This document shows positions 20,216 through 31,551 of a stretch of DNA of 64,000 nucleotides, one piece after another; the stretch's first letter is position 1, and the number at the start of each line of letters is the position of its first letter. Under the pieces are notes generated by a model, which was not told the DNA's origin, did no database searches, and worked only from the letters and a program-made list of their open reading frames with translations. This stretch comes from Lactarius indigo (lineage: Eukaryota; Basidiomycota; Agaricomycetes; Russulales; Russulaceae). The DNA lies in the NCBI GenBank assembly GCA_025766275.1, contig JAFKAC010000010.1:1-64000 (forward strand), read 5' to 3'. Both the position numbers and the translations under genes were made by a program.

Positions 20216-21425
20216 CTATATGTACATTTCCATACTGGAATATCTGCACATGTTTTCCACTTACTACTTAATATTCTCCTGTACTAATCTATCATTTGTT
20301 GACCAGTAGTATGTGCATATGAGCTTCAGGATATCCACACTTCCACAACCATATTCAAGTCCTGTAAACACCTGCAATGTCTATAGAGATCTTATGGGGT
20401 TAAACCACCAATTGAAAGATTGGGGACCCATTTATATCTCTACACATCCAATTAGGAAGTCCTGTTGTATATCCTTATGAGGTCCCTATCCTGTATTCAC
20501 CTTATTTACTCCCCTGTATTTCCTTTCACTGACACCCACTAGCCTGCATTTGTATGTATTCACAAGCGGGAACTCCACTCTAGCTCACTGTGCCTTGGCT
20601 CTGTCTGTTGTCTCTGACACTTATAAGCAGTCACCACATACTTGTGATCAAATATTCCATTCTGCTCATTTTATTGAATATAGATGACCTCTGGATACTC
20701 CACATAGACTAGTAGCCTCTATGACCTCAATGCATTTCCATTCTATTTATGAAATCCGTTGGAGATCCCCGACTATTTCCAACCCACCTATCGTCAGTTA
20801 CACTATCAATTATCAGAGATGTCCTGATTGGTATATTCTTATTAGATAACCTCTGAATAGACCACATAGTAGCCTCTATGATCTCTGTTCATTTATATTT
20901 TACTTATGATGACCCTCAGAGATCCCCAACTATCTCTGACCCACCTGTCATCAATTAGACTATCAATTATAGCAGGTGTCCCAATTGGTATATTATTATT
21001 AGATATTCTCCCTAATATGCATAGACTATCAATTGACAGTCACCTGTGATCAGACACTCCTTATGTATTCTGTTTCACTTGTATTCATTTGATGTGCTTG
21101 CACATATCTGAGTGGATGATCTTATATGCCTGGGTCTTGCTCCTTTGATTGATTACACATCACCTTTGGATACTACACATATAATACCCACCTCTAAGCC
21201 TTTCTATTCTGTGTTTGAGTAACCCATCAATCCCCAACTATTCCTGACTATCTCCGACCCAGCCGATGTCAGTTAGAGTATCAATTATGGCAGAATCTCC
21301 GCCGTTGGCCAGCACTGGCTGAGTATGAACTATTAAAGAATCTCACCATCAGTTGGGGGTATCAATTACATAAGCCACCACTGATCATTATGTGACCCAG
21401 CACAGGTCCTTGTGCCTGAAGGGTT
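20216..21425. repeat. AT-rich stretch with 2-3 degenerate copies of a roughly 160-bp tandem repeat
   Basis: No gene seen. Phrases recur in order: acctctg.ata..ccacata...tagcctctatga (20,688; 20,850; weakly 21,175), gagatcccc.actat.tc...acccacc (20,763; 20,918; 21,230) and tatcaattat (20,807; 20,967; 21,277). The first two copies are about 160 bp apart, the third about 320 bp further. The stretch is clearly more AT-rich than its neighbours, as expected of old mutated repeat DNA. Confidence 0.6.
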
Positions 21426-21429
21426 CCAG

Positions 21430-21921
21430 GTGAATTGACAGCCCCATTACATTCATTTCCCCATCACCAGACCAGATGGAGCTACCATGAATGCCAGTCA
21501 CATTCAGATCATCTCAGGTGCAAACCTGTTTGTACTGGGAGTAATCCTGGGTTCTCCCCACCTTTATGGCACTCCCCTGTACGCCCACCCGATGCTGTTA
21601 GCTGCGCATCACACCCACATCACCCACAAGGACTTAGTTATTCTCATGGCAGATAAGATCACCAACAGGGCACTTAACCACATTGGAGACAAGTCTCTGA
21701 TAGCAGAGGTGACCTGATACCATGCCACCACCTACAAGGAAGAACAGTTGCAGGCACACATTTGACAGCTCAAGGCGATAGTCTTGTCGGCTCACAACAA
21801 GATGGACAGCATTTACAGGTTGGAGAGGGCCAATGTTTTCGAGTGGATTGAGGATGAGCAGAGGATGTGGGCACCATGAGACTTTTGGTGAGCCTGGGGT
21901 CTCATGCTGAAAAGGAGGTGA
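21430..21921 (+). pseudogene. 3' ORF relic of a Gypsy element, ending at a polypurine tract
   Basis: A frame starting near 21,487 (MNASHIQIISGANLFVLGVI...) runs to TGA at 21,715. The same frame resumes with a helical segment (NKMDSIYRLERANVFEWIED, about 21,800-21,855), broken by stops, and the region ends in aaaaggaggtga just before an LTR start. Like the extra ORF of element 2 it lies between the expected integrase end and the 3' LTR, so it is probably the corresponding accessory ORF of another family. The function is unknown. Confidence 0.4.
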
Positions 21922-22232
21922 TGTCACAATTTGAGATTTTGCTGTGGACACTTACTACTTACAGTGTGGCACTGGTAGTAGGGCATAATCTGTCATGGAC
22001 TCAAAGTGGATCTATCATGTGTAGGAGTAGTTATGACTTGATCCTAGTAGTAGTTGTACTAGGATTTGCTGTATTTACACAATTCGTAGGATGCCTCTAG
22101 GTGGCACTTCAAAGCCCATCTCTATGCCTTTGTGCCTTACCAAGAGTTAACATGCCTTTGAGCATCATATCCGCTAAGTCATGCTGTTGTAATACCAAGC
22201 TCATGTTGAGCTAACATCATGACAGCATTACA
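21922..22232 (+). repeat. Shortened Gypsy 3' LTR (311 bp)
   Basis: Starts TGTCACA after a polypurine tract and ends GCATTACA. It aligns in order with parts of the 520-bp LTR at 16,905-17,424 (gtactagg-tttg...tac-ca..-tacg/cgtagga.gc; gagctaacatc.tgac.gc.ttaca) but lacks about 200 bp. The next bases TGTGG would be its target duplication; the left partner was not found. Confidence 0.65.
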
Positions 22233-22239
22233 TGTGGTG

Positions 22240-22788
22240 CCAAATTTGTGTACAAAGTCGAGATTGATCCTGGATATACATTCTAAGATGAAAGCTTGTA
22301 GAGCCTGACCATTGATCTTCCAAATTTGGGCCCCTCTAGTGTGAAGTGTTGGATTGGGGCATGGAATGCTTCCATCCAGCCACTCCATAAATGCTTGCCT
22401 GTCAACAACATAGCTGAGGTACAGATTCCAATCTTCTCAATTGGATTTGCTCCTGTCAAGGATGAGATCAGCTGGCCATGTAGAATCTGGCATGAGTGTG
22501 CACTCAGTGAGAAGGATGCCATCAACAATAACACTGTGTGTTTGATTGCCAGAGGGGGCACCAGATGAGGAGGAACTGGCAGTGGTCCCAGAGGACATTG
22601 CCAGAGCAGGGGTACTGGTAGTGGTCCCAGAGGAGGTCACCACAGTGGTTGTTGCCCCAGTTGTAGTGGTCCCACCAGTTGTGGCCATGTTAGGTACAGT
22701 CCTGCCAGAAGGCATGGTGAAGTCAATGTCTTGGTGATTATTGGAGAAGCTTGGAGAGAAGCAGGGAGGATAAACAGAGAGAAGTTTG
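22240..22788 (-). pseudogene. Gag-like retrotransposon fragment with Thr/Ser/Gly-rich N-terminus
   Basis: The minus frame from 22,715 starts MPSGRTVPNMATTGG, continues Thr/Ser/Gly-rich, then has LTECTLMPDSTWPADLILD. A one-base shift later it continues with WMEWLDGSIPCPNPT, IWKINGQALQAFILECIS and ends in the adjoining LTR. The pattern of a low-complexity start followed by a W...L.G...W...D..A...I segment resembles Copia-type Gag, but this is a weak match. It is cut at both ends by LTRs. Confidence 0.4.
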
Positions 22789-22793
22789 ATTTT

Positions 22794-23416
22794 TGATGAA
22801 CAGCAAAGACATAACCAATACTCACAGAGGCAAAGAGTCTGTGGTGAGATACTAGTTGCAGCTGGTTAGCAGCAGAGGGGATGTCAAGCAGGTGAAGCAG
22901 AAGTGTCTGGCACACAAGCAGTGAGAACTGATGTTGTTACATTAGAGGGAAGGGAGCTTACCTGGCACACAAGCAGTGAGAACTGATGTGGACCAGGAGC
23001 GTACATGGTACTCTACTTATACTCCTACAGAGGGTGACAGTAGTACAAGGTAAGTAACGCTAGTCACAGAATACAAAGGTGCTATTGTTCTACAAAGGGA
23101 CAAAAGAGTGGATGCTTTGAGAACAAGGGAAAGGAGAACAAGAAGAGTCCAGAACTAGATGATATCATACTGACATCATAATAAAGATAATACCAAGTAA
23201 AGAACAAAGGAAAGCACAAAGGTGTTATACAACGCAGAGTCCGGATGTATGATGTCATAGAAGTACAGTGATGCAATAGATGATGCAATGATAAGTCCAG
23301 ATTGTACAGATCAAATAGTATCTAATCTACAAGTCCTGTATATCTAATCTAAAGCAGTCCATGCTGCAAGTCCGGTCCGTACAAGCCGCTAAGTGCACAA
23401 GGGTCACTTATCAACA
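22794..23416 (-). repeat. Solo LTR, family B copy 3 (623 bp)
   Basis: Minus-strand TGTTGATAAG...GTTCATCA with a perfect ATTTT duplication at 22,789-22,793 and 23,417-23,421. Same internal duplicated segment as in B1 and B2, with GTAAGC after the first copy. Confidence 0.92.
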
Positions 23417-23589
23417 ATTTTCTGGCTAGGACATTGAGGTTACAGATGGGCAGCAGGGCCCATAACCTTTAAAAACCTAGACCAGAATATATATACCTTA
23501 GATCCTTGTGGAGTGGAAGGAACTAAGGGCTAAGATGAACAAATACCAGGTCATGTATAAACTACCAATCACGTGAGTCACGGACTGAG

Positions 23590-23868
23590 ATGGCGTATTC
23601 ACTCAAACTCAACACAAGGTCCTTGCCAAGGTCCCATTTAAGAGTCTGCTTGCTTGATAACATCACCACCATCGTGGTCTCTTCAATAGCAGCCCCAAAC
23701 CAAATGACGGAACCACATGCCTACAACGCACGTACTAACTCTTGCGTACATGCAGAGAAGACGAGGAAGGTCAGTTCCTCACAGCGCCACCCACTCAAGC
23801 TGATCCACGAGGGGGCGACAGGTTATAGAGCGAGCAGACAAATGAATGGGGAAAAACACAGTCTGTGA
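23590..23868 (+). pseudogene. hyp2, copy A (unknown conserved ORF, partial)
   Basis: Encodes ...HAEKTRKVSSSQRHPLKLIHEG, the same unit seen on the minus strand near 39,850 (copy B) and near 53,200 (copy C). Copies B and C go on to an MAL..IL..D.IDFD.PN segment that is missing here. It is convergent with GTPase gene A. No known domain was recognised; conservation across three copies in the same frame suggests a former gene. Confidence 0.4.
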
Positions 23869-24007
23869 TATCGAGTCTCATCATACACATCATACATAGC
23901 CCAACTACTACTAGTAGTACATGATGCGTGGACCATTCGACAATACATCTAATTTACCTTTCCTAGCGGTGTTCCTCTGACCCCAGTATGAAGACCAATG
24001 ATCTCGT

Positions 24008-27000
24008 CTACATAAATGTGGTTTCGACCAAAGACTGAGACTGTACTAAAGGCGTGACCGGGTATTATCTGAACAAATATAAGAACAAACAAACCAAATC
24101 AGTGGCCATAATAAAGGCTGCAAATGACTCGTCGGAATGTTCATGAGAAGGTGCAGTAAGGTGTTGTCGAATCTTCAGGTCAATATTTGCCTTGCAATAT
24201 TTGGTGTTCGCACTCGTTAAAGCTGATTTAGTTGACTTGTTTGAGAGAGATAGGAAAGTCGCATGCTTCAAGATGATGATAACCGCTTTAACAAAACGTT
24301 AAATAGGCGCTAAAAATAATAACGTGAAATACCAAGGATCAAATGATAATCGACAGCAAGACCGGTGGCGGTAAGCTAAAAAGATAAAAGTCATAAGCTA
24401 GGGGTAGATGAGTGTCATACAGAGAGAACACCTTTCGAATGGCGGGAAGTGACATCGTCCGCACTACCTGACGGACAGGTGAGATTTTTTGGTTGGGGGA
24501 GCATACAGAGAGCACATACAAACTGGAGAACCAAAGGTGAATGGTATTAGCAGGCTAGAATGGGGAGCATGCACGCACACGCTAGTTAATCAGGGACGAG
24601 TACGATCAATGGCAGAGTCAAAGACAGGGATGATCAACACGCAAAAAATGCAGAAAAGCCAGCAGAAACTCACATCCTGAGGATCCGAGGGCGAGAGTCG
24701 TCAGCAGGCGCAATACACAGCGACATATGACAGCCACTCACCATCTGGAGAGCCAAGGAGAGCTGTTGTCAGCAGACTCGAAACATAGGGAGATACACCA
24801 GCGACTCACATTCTGGAGAGTGGAGGACAGGCGTCATCAGCAGGCCCGGAACACAGCAAGGAACTGCAGCCACTCACTCGCTGGAAAGCCCAGGACAGGC
24901 GTCATCAGCAGGCTCGAAACGCACCAAGCCATGGCAGCCACTCACTTTCTGGAGAGCCGAGGACAGCCATCGTCAGCAGGCTCGAAACACAGAGACACAC
25001 AGCAGCCGCTCACCGACTGGACAGATGAGGACAGCCATAGTCAGCAGGCTCGAAACACAGTGACACACAGCAGCCACTCACTTCCTGGACAGACGAGGAC
25101 AGCGGTCGTCAGCAGGCTTGAAACACAGCAACACACAGCAGCCACTCACATCCTGGACAGACGAGGACAGCCGTCGTCAGCAGGCTCGAAACACAGCGAC
25201 ACACAGCAGCCACTCACAGCCTGGACAGACGAGGACAGCCATCGTCAGCAAGCTCGAAACACAGCAACACACAGCAGCCACTCACTTCCTGGACAGACGA
25301 GGACAGCCATCTTCAGCAGGCTCGACACACAGCGACACACAGCAGCCACTCACTCTCTGGACAGACGAGGACAGCCGTCGTCAGCAGGGTCAAAACACAG
25401 CGACATACAGCAGCCACTCACCAACTGGACAGACGAGGACAGTCATTGTCAGCAGGCTCGAAACACAGCGACACACAACAGCCACTCACCATCTGGACAG
25501 ACGAGGACAGCCGTCGTCAGCAGGTTCGAAACACAGCGATACACAGCAGCCACTCACAGGCTGGACAGACGAGGACAACCATCGTCAGCAGGCTCAAAAC
25601 ACAGCGACACACAGCAGCCACTCACACCCTGGACAGACGACGACAGCAATTGTCAGCAGGCTCGAAACACAGCGACACACAGCAGCCACTCACCGACTGG
25701 ACAGACGAGGACAGCCATAGTCAGCAGGCTCAAAACACAGCAACACACAACAGCCACTCACCAACTGGACAGACGAGGACAGCCATCGTCAGCAGGCTCA
25801 AAACACAGCGACACACAGCAGCCACTCACATCCTGGACAGACGAGAACAGCCATCGTCAGCAGGCTCAAAACACAGCGACACACAACAGCCACTCACTCT
25901 CTGGACAGACGAGGACAGCCGTCGTCAGCAGGTTCGAAACACAGCGAAACACAGCAGCCACTCACCAACTGGACAGACGAGGACAGCCATCATCAGCAGG
26001 CTTGAAACACAGCGACACACAGCAGCCACTCACTCTCTGGACAGACGAGGACAGCGATTGTCAGCAGGCTCAAAACACAGCAACACACAGCAGCCACTCA
26101 CTTCCTGGACAGACGAGGACAGCCATAGTCAGCAGGCTCGAAACACAGCGACACACAGCAGCCGCTCACCATCTGGACAGACGAGGACAGCCATCGTCAG
26201 CAGGTTCGAAACACAGCGACACACAGCAGCCACTCACATCCTGAACAGACGAGGACAGCCATCGTCAGCAGGCTCGAAACACAGCGACACACAGCAGCCA
26301 CTCACCAACTGGACAGATGAGGACAGCCATCGTCAGCAGGCTCGAAACACAGCGACACACAGCAGCTACTCACATCCTGAACAGACGAGAACAGCCATCG
26401 TTAGCAGGGTCAAAACACAGCGACACACAGCAGCCACTCACCAACTGGACAGATGAGGACAGCGATTGTCAGCAGGTTCGAAACACAGCGACACACAGCA
26501 GCCACTCACATCCTGGACAGACGAGGACAGCCATCATCAGCAGGCTCAAAACACAGCGACACACAACAGCCACTCACTTCCTGGACAGACGAGGACAGCC
26601 GTCGTCAGCAGGTTCGAAACAAAGCGACACACAGCAGCCACTCACCAACTGGACAGACGAGGACAGCCATCGTCAGCAGACTCGAAACTGTGAGTAAGGG
26701 CTGACACTCACCCACTAGTAGTCCGCGGCATCAAGGATCATGAATCCTTTACCACAACTTAATACTATTAATACTTACCCAGATGCGTGGAAACGCCCAA
26801 AGACATTCCTGGATTATATCTTCGACCTTGGTGCTATTATGCGAACGGACACTGCAATGCTTGTTATCATCGACGCTCACTTTGCCCCTTCAATTGGTGT
26901 ACTCACCGTTTCAAAGCTGCTTTAACACCGAATTCTAAGTTTCCCCTTTGCACCGCCAAAAGCATCAATCCGACGATGTCGTCATTCAATGCTGCAGCTG

Positions 27001-28560
27001 TCGTCTCAATAAGCTTATCGCAGCCCATACTTTGCTTGTGCATTTCTGCCCAAAACCGTTAGCAATTACTCCATATTCGCCTTTCAACTCACTTTCTAAT
27101 CGCACAAATCTAACACCATCATCAAGTGCACCCAAGTAGTGCTCTTCAAATTGTTCTTCTGCCACATCAGACACGTTGTCATCTGGGCTTCCGAAATCCT
27201 CCACATGAATTTGGACATTTCGTAGGAATTGATCATATTTTGTAAACACGACAACGACAGGGACTGAAAACGATTTTGTCAATACAGTCACGAACGTCCG
27301 TGATGACGCACCATTCCCGTCAGGACAGATGTCCTTGATAAACCTCAGATCGAGCCCTGGTCGTTGGTTGTCCATTGGGACACAGTACCTCAAAATAATA
27401 TGATCGTCAGATGGCGTAATCGTGAACACCCGAGACTCCAAACCATATCGCATGTAATCTGTTTTGCAGTCGCGTTTCTCCACACTTGCGTCGAATAAAT
27501 CCCTGCAAAATCCCAAGTTCGTCTTCGCTACCAGACTCAATACCACGAGAGTCATGGAAGATGTAGCCCTTATTATTAGAGAACACGAGTTCGTCATCGA
27601 TCGTGTGCTCGCCTCGCTAACTCCATGTTTAGAGGCAAAGAAGAGAGGTAATACTATTATCACTAACGTCCATGGACGGGTCGAGTCTAACCTGATCGGA
27701 GGTGAGATCACGTTCACAGACGAAAATGTTGGACCACATACCTCCTCCCTTCCTCGATGAATGACTGGGCTCTCTGTAGTTTCACATATTCTCTGAAGAA
27801 TCGATGTCTTCCCCGCATTTGCCCTTCCTATAATAAGTACTCGGAACTGGACTTCGGGAATTCGACGACGGTGTTGCTGAATGACGGTATTTGAGAAGGT
27901 GGGCAGAGGGCCAAGAACGCGAGTGGCATCTGCCAACTATAGGAGGAATTGAACGGCTTGCTGGCACAAGAGAACAACCAAAGACCCACAGGTTTAGGTT
28001 TCCCGTACACAAAGGTTACGGTAATGCGACGGTTGCTATCTGTGAAGCCTCTCGGCATGAGGTGGACTGTACTAGGAGTAAGAAGTCTCCACCTTCCAGA
28101 CGGGCAACCGTGGAGTCTCCGAGGTTGTATGGTTCAAACGCAACCGAATACTCAGCAACGCTTTTTTTGAAAAGCGCTCGCTGGATGATCAACGTTGCAC
28201 TTGTGTGGGTCCTAACATGGCTGTGCGAAAGACATTAATATTCGATGGTGAGAACAAACACGACAGACATTTGAGGTTCCCAAAGAATAGGAACTCCGTT
28301 CTTGAATTTTTTAGACTTGTATTTGACACCGGTATCGTCCTTGAAAACGAGCTCGAGGTCGGATGTAGGACGTGTCTCAATAAATTTGACGGATATTTCT
28401 ACGCAAACATCAATTCTGCTCAGGAGCAATGGTGAAACCTATATACTTTTCAAATTTATATATCTGTACGTGAACTGGTCAGCCTATGCTCAAGTGGAAG
28501 CTGTTCGACTAACTGAGCTTGATCATCCATATCAGTTACAGATCGCGAATTCGATTCCAT
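24008..28560 (-). CDS. C2-like + P-loop GTPase gene, copy A, with single-codon exon array
   Basis: Reads from an ATG at 28,560 (MESNSRSVTDMDDQAQLVEQ) through a beta-rich C2-like part (SRIDVCVEISVKFIETRPTSD) to the GTPase domain. G1 is IIGRANAGKTSILQRI (about 27,840-27,790), G3 HDSRGIE, G4 FTKYDQF (about 27,245-27,225), each in exons joined by 45-60-bp introns. An exon ending ...FPRIW in phase 0 leads into the 68-bp array (26,714-24,674, 31 triplets, plus two more before the next long exon). The reading frame resumes in phase 0 with SLPAIRK, LTATGLAVDYH and a C-terminal part ending at the stop 24,008-24,010. Exon-intron junctions of the first 100 codons are uncertain. The copy lies in the inverted module and looks intact. 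Role unknown; related fungal proteins are uncharacterised. Confidence 0.75.
24674..26714 (-). repeat. Array A: 31 single-codon triplets separated by about 65-bp introns
   Basis: On the minus strand each 68-bp unit reads GTGAGTGGCTGC..., a branch-site-like TGCTGAC about 25-28 bases before the end, ...CTGTCCAG, then a 3-base piece, then GTGAGT again. The triplets begin TGG TTG GAA GAT TTG (W L E D L) and contain Leu 6, Asp 6, Glu 4, Arg 3, Met 3, Ser 2 and single Trp, Gly, Pro, Ala, Lys, Asn and so on; none is a stop codon. The intron bodies are nearly identical except in the last four units, which are more diverged. The plus strand has long open frames (505, 336 and 200 codons) only because the unit lacks stops on that strand. 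Confidence 0.9.
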
Positions 28561-28979
28561 CCCAAGATATATGGAATTTGATTTTCTAAGCTTGGGTGCG
28601 GTGTGATGAGCTCTGATGAAGTAAAGGTGGATGTAGGAGCGACGGGTGGAAGTCAACAAACAGACACAAAAAAGCCGTGAGAGACACGCACGTGTGAACC
28701 CAGTGCACTCAGGAAGCGCCCGCCGTTCTATTCCCACTTTCTCGTCTATGACAACCCGACAACCTTCCGGAACGGTCAACCCTCCGACGAGACCACGCCG
28801 ATTGGATTGACTTATGGTCGTTGGAGTTCCTTTTTAATATCAAAAGTTTTTCATTACTCTCGTTCACACTAATTCATCAGAAACAGTCAGCTCAACAACA
28901 CCTCCCTCAATCAACCTTGTAACCGTCTCAATGACCCACGCAAAGCTTTAAAAGACAAACTGAGCCTACCCCTCAAATG

Positions 28980-29900
28980 AAGTGAGTACCCAATTATCTT
29001 CGCTTAGGACATCGGTCTGGCTCAGAACTCGAAAAGGACCCAGGTGCCCGCCTACCGACCTCTGGGTCAGCCATGCAAAGAGAGCACCATCCTCTCTATC
29101 TTACTCACTGACCTAACTACTGATCAATTCTTCCCAGTCTCCGCGGCATAACCTGCGTCACCAAGACGCGAGGACGTCAAACCCAGACTCTTGTCGCTCG
29201 TGTAGCTAGCGGCTTTCCCCTCCATGCGCGACATCCTATCTGCTGCGTCGGAGTTGGCACCTCCCAGGAGCGACAAGATGAAGGAGCAGTTGTAGTAGCA
29301 GCTCTACATCCACAAGCTCGCCACCGTATTGCTTGTGCTTGACGCGCGCACGGTCTGGCACAACTGGCCAGTCGAGGAGGACGTGCGTGGGCACGAGGCG
29401 GTGGGAAAACGATTCGGTCCGGGCTTAACAAGATTGGTATGTCCCTTCCGTCCCCATGCCACTGCATCCCTTCTCTCTCGAATTCTCGGTGCCGCTCGAG
29501 AACTCACATACCTGGCTGAAGCCCCTCCGCCCTGACGTTACGCTCCCGCTCCCCGACCCAATACCAGCGCACTCCTCCCGTTTCACATGGTATACAGGCC
29601 GAGCAGAGGCGCAGACGATCGCATTATACCAGCCGTATCCGTTGTCACTGTTCGAACTGATTCCGATGGATGGCGGCCAGGTCGTATTAGGTTATTTTTG
29701 GTGTGATACAGCAACATTTCAATGATCTGATCTATCTCCTACCATCATAGGAAACATCGGTATGTGCGTATGTGTCATTCCTGATACCTGCTCGCCACAA
29801 GACCTTGTCATGAATTTGATTATACTGTACTTGGTCACTATTGGACAGAAGAGGAGCGGAACGTGCGATTCGGGACAGTTTCGACGAGTTTATGAGTTCC
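28980..29900 (+). pseudogene. hyp1, copy A (unknown duplicated gene)
   Basis: Coding traces include MLVLDARTVWHNWPVEEDVR (about 29,329), an intron-like gap, LLSRILGAARE, a Pro-rich stretch and GRAEAQTIALYQPYPLSLFE (about 29,600-29,660). Copies occur at 33.7-34.4, 45.9-46.6, 54.1-54.6 and 55.2-55.9 kb. It is divergent from GTPase gene A. I do not recognise the family. Frames are broken, so this copy is likely not functional. Confidence 0.4.
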
Positions 29901-30329
29901 TGAGTACATGTCGTGTGTAATGTACACGATAGTAGTAACGTGATGTATCTGAGCTTTACGACGGAAATATAGATAGCTATGATGCGAAGATATTGGGCAG
30001 GGATCGTGCAGGATTAACGAAAAGGAGAGTAGCCGTCTGGATGGAGGACCCGAACCCTTCTCCATAGAAAAAAGGTCAAGTGTGGCAATTGAATGAGAGA
30101 GAGATGTGCGCGAAGAAAGCATCCAATAAAATGAGAAGAAAAATGAGCATACATGAGTTCACTACACGCGGACCAATTCACCCTGCTCGAGTTCCCAATG
30201 CGCCCCCGATAGAAAGACGACGCAAAGTAATGCCGATCCCAGTGGAGGTCGAATCCACAGCGCGAAACGTAACGGACCTTCCTCCCCCTTGGCAGCTTCA
30301 GTCGCCAGTGTAGCCCATAGGGGGAGGGT

Positions 30330-30970
30330 ACGAAGCGCCTGGAAGTTCGGCAATGGCGATCCGATCTGCTTGTACAGCGCTTGCAGTAAGACCTAGTACT
30401 GATCAGTCAGACAGTCAGAGAAAGAGCCAAGGGGGGCAGCAGACGCGCACTTCATCTGAAGTGCCGTCGAGACTCCGCTCGAGCGGCTCGAGCACCGTGC
30501 CGGTATTTCCCGGCACGCCTAATAAAACAACCGCCCGCACGTGCGCATGTCCACATCGGGCGCAAGCACAAGTACGGGATCCTTCAGTGCACCTCCGAGC
30601 GTGCCGAAAAGCGCCGTGGGGCGCAAGCCATCGTACAGCGTACTGGCGATGCGTAGCGTCGCGCAGTGCAGCAGACGGCCAGGAGTGAGCGCAACCACGA
30701 GGTGGGGCTGCTATCGAGCACGACAAGGCGCGGCGCGGCGGTGGCAGGCACATCCAGCGCTGCGCGGGGCAAGCCAACCCAATGAAATGGGGAAGCACGG
30801 GGTGAGCAAGACGTGCACGCATGAGCGCGGCGAGAAATTCGTCGAACAACGCAGAGGGGAGCGTATCACGGAGTTGCGTGAGATGCGTGAACGTACCCGG
30901 CCCAGCGGCAAGCAGCTCCGCGTCGAAGGCCAGGTACCTTCTCCGTTGTCCAAGAATATCTCCGGTGAAT
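30330..30970 (-). pseudogene. F-box/leucine-rich type gene relic, copy A
   Basis: Frames in minus orientation contain FDEFLAALMRARLAHPVLPHF and, one frame off, PRAALDVPATAAPRLVVLD, matching copy C (44.7-45.5 kb) and copy B (32.4-33.3 kb). The Leu/Ala-rich pattern with LPHF and LVVLD steps is that of the leucine-rich part of Agaricomycete F-box proteins. The F-box itself is not present. Frameshifts mark it as a pseudogene. A second small exon with WELEQGELVRV-like coding lies at about 30,170-30,350. Confidence 0.5.
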
Positions 30971-31065
30971 AATAGGGCTCACCATTGTTTCACTTTTTGT
31001 CTTCCCGGACTCAGACCTACACCTCTGGAATTCAACGACATAGTAGTTGTGTGATGGAAGCAAGT
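30960..31065 (-). pseudogene. Truncated GTPase paralogue with P-loop, fused to the F-box relic (copy A)
   Basis: The minus frame reads VEFQRCRSESGKTKSETMVSP, in the place of the P-loop segment of the neighbouring GTPase genes (FRVLIIGRANAGKT). SPIIHRR follows, comparable to ESPVIHRG in the full genes, and then sequence switches to the F-box relic. The same junction exists at 44,640-44,725, so the fusion predates duplication of the module. Confidence 0.5.
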
Positions 31066-31244
31066 TGACGATCGATTTGATCCCGTCCTCGATCGATGAT
31101 GGTTCACACGATCGATCGGGTCGCTTTCCTGATTTGACCCTGACCCGGCTGTGGTTCTGTCGTCTATGTATGTCCAGTGACGCGTGATGAAGGTGAACCG
31201 TGTGAACTATCAATCTAGAATGGGATCGAAATCGATCAATGACT

Positions 31245-31375
31245 CTTACTTCTGCGGATACGCAACGACCCGTCATCGAATTCCAAAGATCCAAGTCCTT
31301 ATTATTGGAAAGGCAAACGTCAGAAAGACATCCAGTATGTGATACAACAGACGCCCCCATTATACCAGCAATTAG
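31245..31375 (+). pseudogene. GTPase paralogue fragment (P-loop exon)
   Basis: One plus frame reads HRIPKIQVLIIGKANVRKTSSM (written here only as a local match), aligning with IPEIQFRVLIIGRANAGKTS of the full copies, with the P-loop AGK changed to VRK and a stop directly after. It lies between modules A and B in inverted orientation to relic 30,960-31,065. A dead P-loop exon. Confidence 0.55.
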
Positions 31376-31551
31376 ACTGGTGACCTTTCCCTCTATGGGG
31401 TGTCGGCTTCGCAGAACCTCGAATCGACGAACCTCCAGTCGCTTGCGACCCCTCAAGAAACCTCGTTTGAATGGTTGGTTACGAGTATAACCAGAAATAC
31501 AGCTAGAAGGAGGTACGTCACCTGGTCTTTCCCACAATTAGAGAGAGACAG

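Noticed and set aside
18911..23416. A full LTR retrotransposon bounded by B2 and B3 (same orientation, 3.3 kb apart)
   Set aside because: Each LTR has its own perfect target duplication (CACGT and ATTTT), so they are separate solo LTRs. A Gypsy end in the opposite orientation lies between.
24727..26704. 505- and 336-codon plus-strand ORFs over array A
   Set aside because: Same reason: antisense to gene A, several frames open at once, periodic with three units, no start context or partner exons.
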